DNA of 20,040 nt from Chara braunii. Taxonomy: Eukaryota; Streptophyta; Charophyceae; Charales; Characeae. Made by a program: the position numbers and the translations under genes. The notes beneath the pieces were generated by a model that was not told the DNA's origin, made no database searches, and saw only the letters and a list, made by a program, of their open reading frames with translations. Location of the stretch: assembly GCA_003427395.1 (NCBI GenBank), contig BFEA01000024.1, forward strand, positions 1,733,863 through 1,753,902, given 5' to 3'. Of this stretch, positions 18,347 to 20,040 are shown piece after piece (position 1 is the first letter of the stretch; every line of letters starts with the position of its first letter).

Positions 18347-19375
18347 ATGGCTGGCTTTCAAGCCAACTCATTCAATAGACAATTTGGCCTTGGACCCATC
18401 TCAACGGACTGGACTTCAAGAGGAGGAAAACGAACATGGACTCACTCACTCCACACTCTAACCGTTAAATTCACTTATCGAATGTTGAGACCGTCCCTTA
18501 ATATAAAAGATAAAGTGGAAGCACGATAGATGAGACAGTTGAACATTAGCAAGGACTCCTTACACTCTATCAAATGGTTTAGAACCATTAAAATCAAACC
18601 TGCTAAGGTAGCCTCCCTGCAATGGCAGATAGATCACCGTTGTCTCCCCACAAACGATTGGATTATAGATAGAACCACTCTTGAACAGAGGGGTATAGGA
18701 TTACCCTGGTGCAAGTTCTGTACATCAGCTTTTCCATCAAGAGCAATTCCAGAAACCATAAAACACATTTTCCTTCAATGTCCAAGTGCGATATGGTTAT
18801 GGAGGTGGTGGGACAAAATCTGGAGTCAACTCACATCTTCATATCCTTGGCCATGGGATTGGAAAACCCTCCTATGTGAAACATGGGATCCATCTCATAT
18901 GGATGATTTGTCCCAAAATCTATATCAGGTTGGAAGGAGGGCCATCATGTGGGCCCTGTGGCACAGACATTGCATGAATGAAATGGAAGGGGTTAGGCTT
19001 GAGGGCCCAGAATTCACGGATGCAATAAAACAACAGATCCAAACTAAGATTTCGGCTCAATGGGATAAAGTCAAAGAAGAGAAGATTCAACATCTATCGA
19101 TCCAATCAGAAATTGACCGTCCTATTCAAAAATTCAGCAGCGACTGGCTGGGGGACACCGAGGAAGCGAAGGTGGGAGTGATTAAGTGGAAGGGAGAGAA
19201 AAGAGTGAACAAAAAAGGGGGGCAGCCAGACTCCAGAACGAACTATCAACTATCATTACATGATTGGACCACTGTGGATCCTTCTATCCCTCTGCGTCCA
19301 TTATCCAACTTCCCTGACCCTTTTCGATTATCGTCCTTGTGCTTGGTTCCTTTGAGTTGGTATGGTTTAGAGTAA
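18347..19375 (+). pseudogene. LINE C-terminal part with reverse-transcriptase zinc-binding domain
   Basis: Shifted one frame from the upstream part; the shift lies between about 18300 and 18450. It reads TVKFTYRML, then a TAG at 18527 where a Trp is likely, then IKPAKVASLQWQIDHRCLPT, WIIDRTTLEQRGIGLPW and the zinc-binding signature WCKFC...KHIFLQCPSAIWLW (zf-RVT type, CX2C then HX4C, about 18710-18800). It ends SWYGLE at a TAA, 19373-19375. This domain is typical at the C-terminus of plant non-LTR reverse transcriptases. The last ~100 residues (KWKGEKRVNKKGG and on) are basic or Pro-rich and show no motif. Confidence 0.88.
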
Positions 19376-20040
19376 GCAAGTGATCTTGATCTTAGGAATA
19401 GTTAACGGTGCTGATGCAGGAGGATAATACGTGGCGCCCTTGGCAGGAGGGTGAAGAGGTACTAACTATTTCCTAGTTATCTTGTAAATGGGACGCTGAC
19501 TATTTCCTAGTTATCTTGTAAATGGGACGCTGGACCCGGTTTCCAGCAGGTGCAGCTCCCCACCAATAGATTGGAGCCATCTACTGAAAAAAAAAAAAAA
19601 AAGATGTCTTAGATGTTTTAGAAAGATGGGGTGGGCAGGGGGACGAAAGGAGATGGTGCCCCCCAGTGGCTCCTTCCGTTTTCTCCCGCATGGCACCCAG
19701 GCAGGTAATGGGAAGCTGGACCCGGTTTCCGGCTAGCATGGACTCAGCAGGTTTTAGGGGGAGGGAGGTACTAGCATGTAGCTTGTATCTGACGCCGTTT
19801 TCAGGGTGAAGAGGTTCCCCCTTCCCTTCCCCCTAGTGTACTGCTCAGTCAATCCCCTGGACCTCACGATAATCAATGCTGGCAGGAATATTCCACAACT
19901 GCTTCCTGATATACTCTGATGTACTCTGATTCCAATTTGTATAAGGGACGCTGGACCCGCTTTCCAGCAGGTGATGATCCCCACCAATAGATGGAGCCTC
20001 TCCCTAGGTGCTAGTGGTGTCTGCTCGTATCAGCACCACT
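19376..20040 (+). repeat. LINE 3' tail with repeated blocks
   Basis: A 34-bp direct tandem repeat (19465-19498 and 19499-19532) is followed by a block with GGGACGCTGGACCCGGTTTC that recurs, diverged, near 19709 and 19945. Each block contains a hairpin: GCTGGA/TCCAGC (19529-19547), GCTGGA/TCCGGC (19715-19733) and GCTGGA/TCCAGC (19950-19968). CACCAATAGAT follows the first and third. GTGAAGAGGT also occurs twice (19451 and 19806). No gene found. Confidence 0.7.

Larger units (their letters stand above)
17215..19602 (+). mobile_element. 5'-truncated, decayed plant-type LINE (non-LTR retrotransposon)
   Basis: Starts inside the reverse transcriptase at motif A, continues through motif C, a shortened connecting region and a C-terminal zinc-binding domain, and ends with an untranslated tail and 16 A at 19587-19602. 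The endonuclease and the first reverse transcriptase motifs are missing. Stops and a frameshift show it is dead. The 3' tail family continues beyond the A tract, so the exact end is uncertain. Confidence 0.85.

Overview
This is a eukaryotic, repeat-dominated window with no intact host gene that I can support. It carries decayed transposable elements, several kinds of tandem and inverted repeats, an assembly gap, scattered ambiguous bases and one residual sequencing adapter. The sequence itself shows CCHC gag-like proteins, a plant-type non-LTR reverse transcriptase and a Helitron. The gag-like proteins and the LINE resemble what I remember of the large, repeat-rich genome of the charophyte alga Chara. 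That placement is from memory and was not checked.

Layout. At 407-709 (minus) there is a fragment that looks like the C-terminus of a gag-like protein. At 1385-1616 there is a cluster of inverted repeats. At 2206-2625 a 120-bp minisatellite is interrupted by a 150-base N gap. At 2753-3125 there is a degenerate ~124-bp repeat. At 3335-4170 lies the most striking object: ten hairpins that share a nearly invariant 19-nt loop while their stem sequences differ from copy to copy and stay complementary, followed by a TATA-box candidate at 4388. At 5848-6424 a degenerate ~180-bp tandem repeat carries a second, different hairpin. From 6480 to 7890 the DNA is GC-rich with no supported gene. On the minus strand from 9947 to 7907 are three coding pieces: an unrecognised ORF, a short shifted piece, and a zinc-knuckle plus coiled-coil protein, which probably belong to one retroelement.

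From about 10950 to 15259 (plus) runs a decayed autonomous Helitron: an N-terminal zinc-finger region, a Rep with its HUH (HAH) motif and tyrosine pair, then a PIF1-type helicase. The frame carries about 16 stops, all TAA or TGA, and three frameshifts. The stops that can be compared with conserved positions look like C-to-T or G-to-A decay. A second damaged frame of unknown function follows (15270-16283). The probable Helitron 3' end is a GC-rich hairpin at 17183-17205 with CTTG at 17211-17214. A LINE reverse transcriptase begins at exactly that point and ends in a zinc-binding domain (about 18710), a 3' tail with a hairpin present three times, and an A16 tract.

At 16813-16850 there is a back-to-back pair of 19-bp Tn5 mosaic ends. 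This matches the Nextera mate-pair junction and is flanked by two identical 61-bp copies, so this stretch is an assembly artefact and not biology. The reading frames here are fossils: the parts made sense together inside each element (Rep and helicase for rolling-circle transposition, reverse transcriptase for target-primed insertion), but none looks active now.
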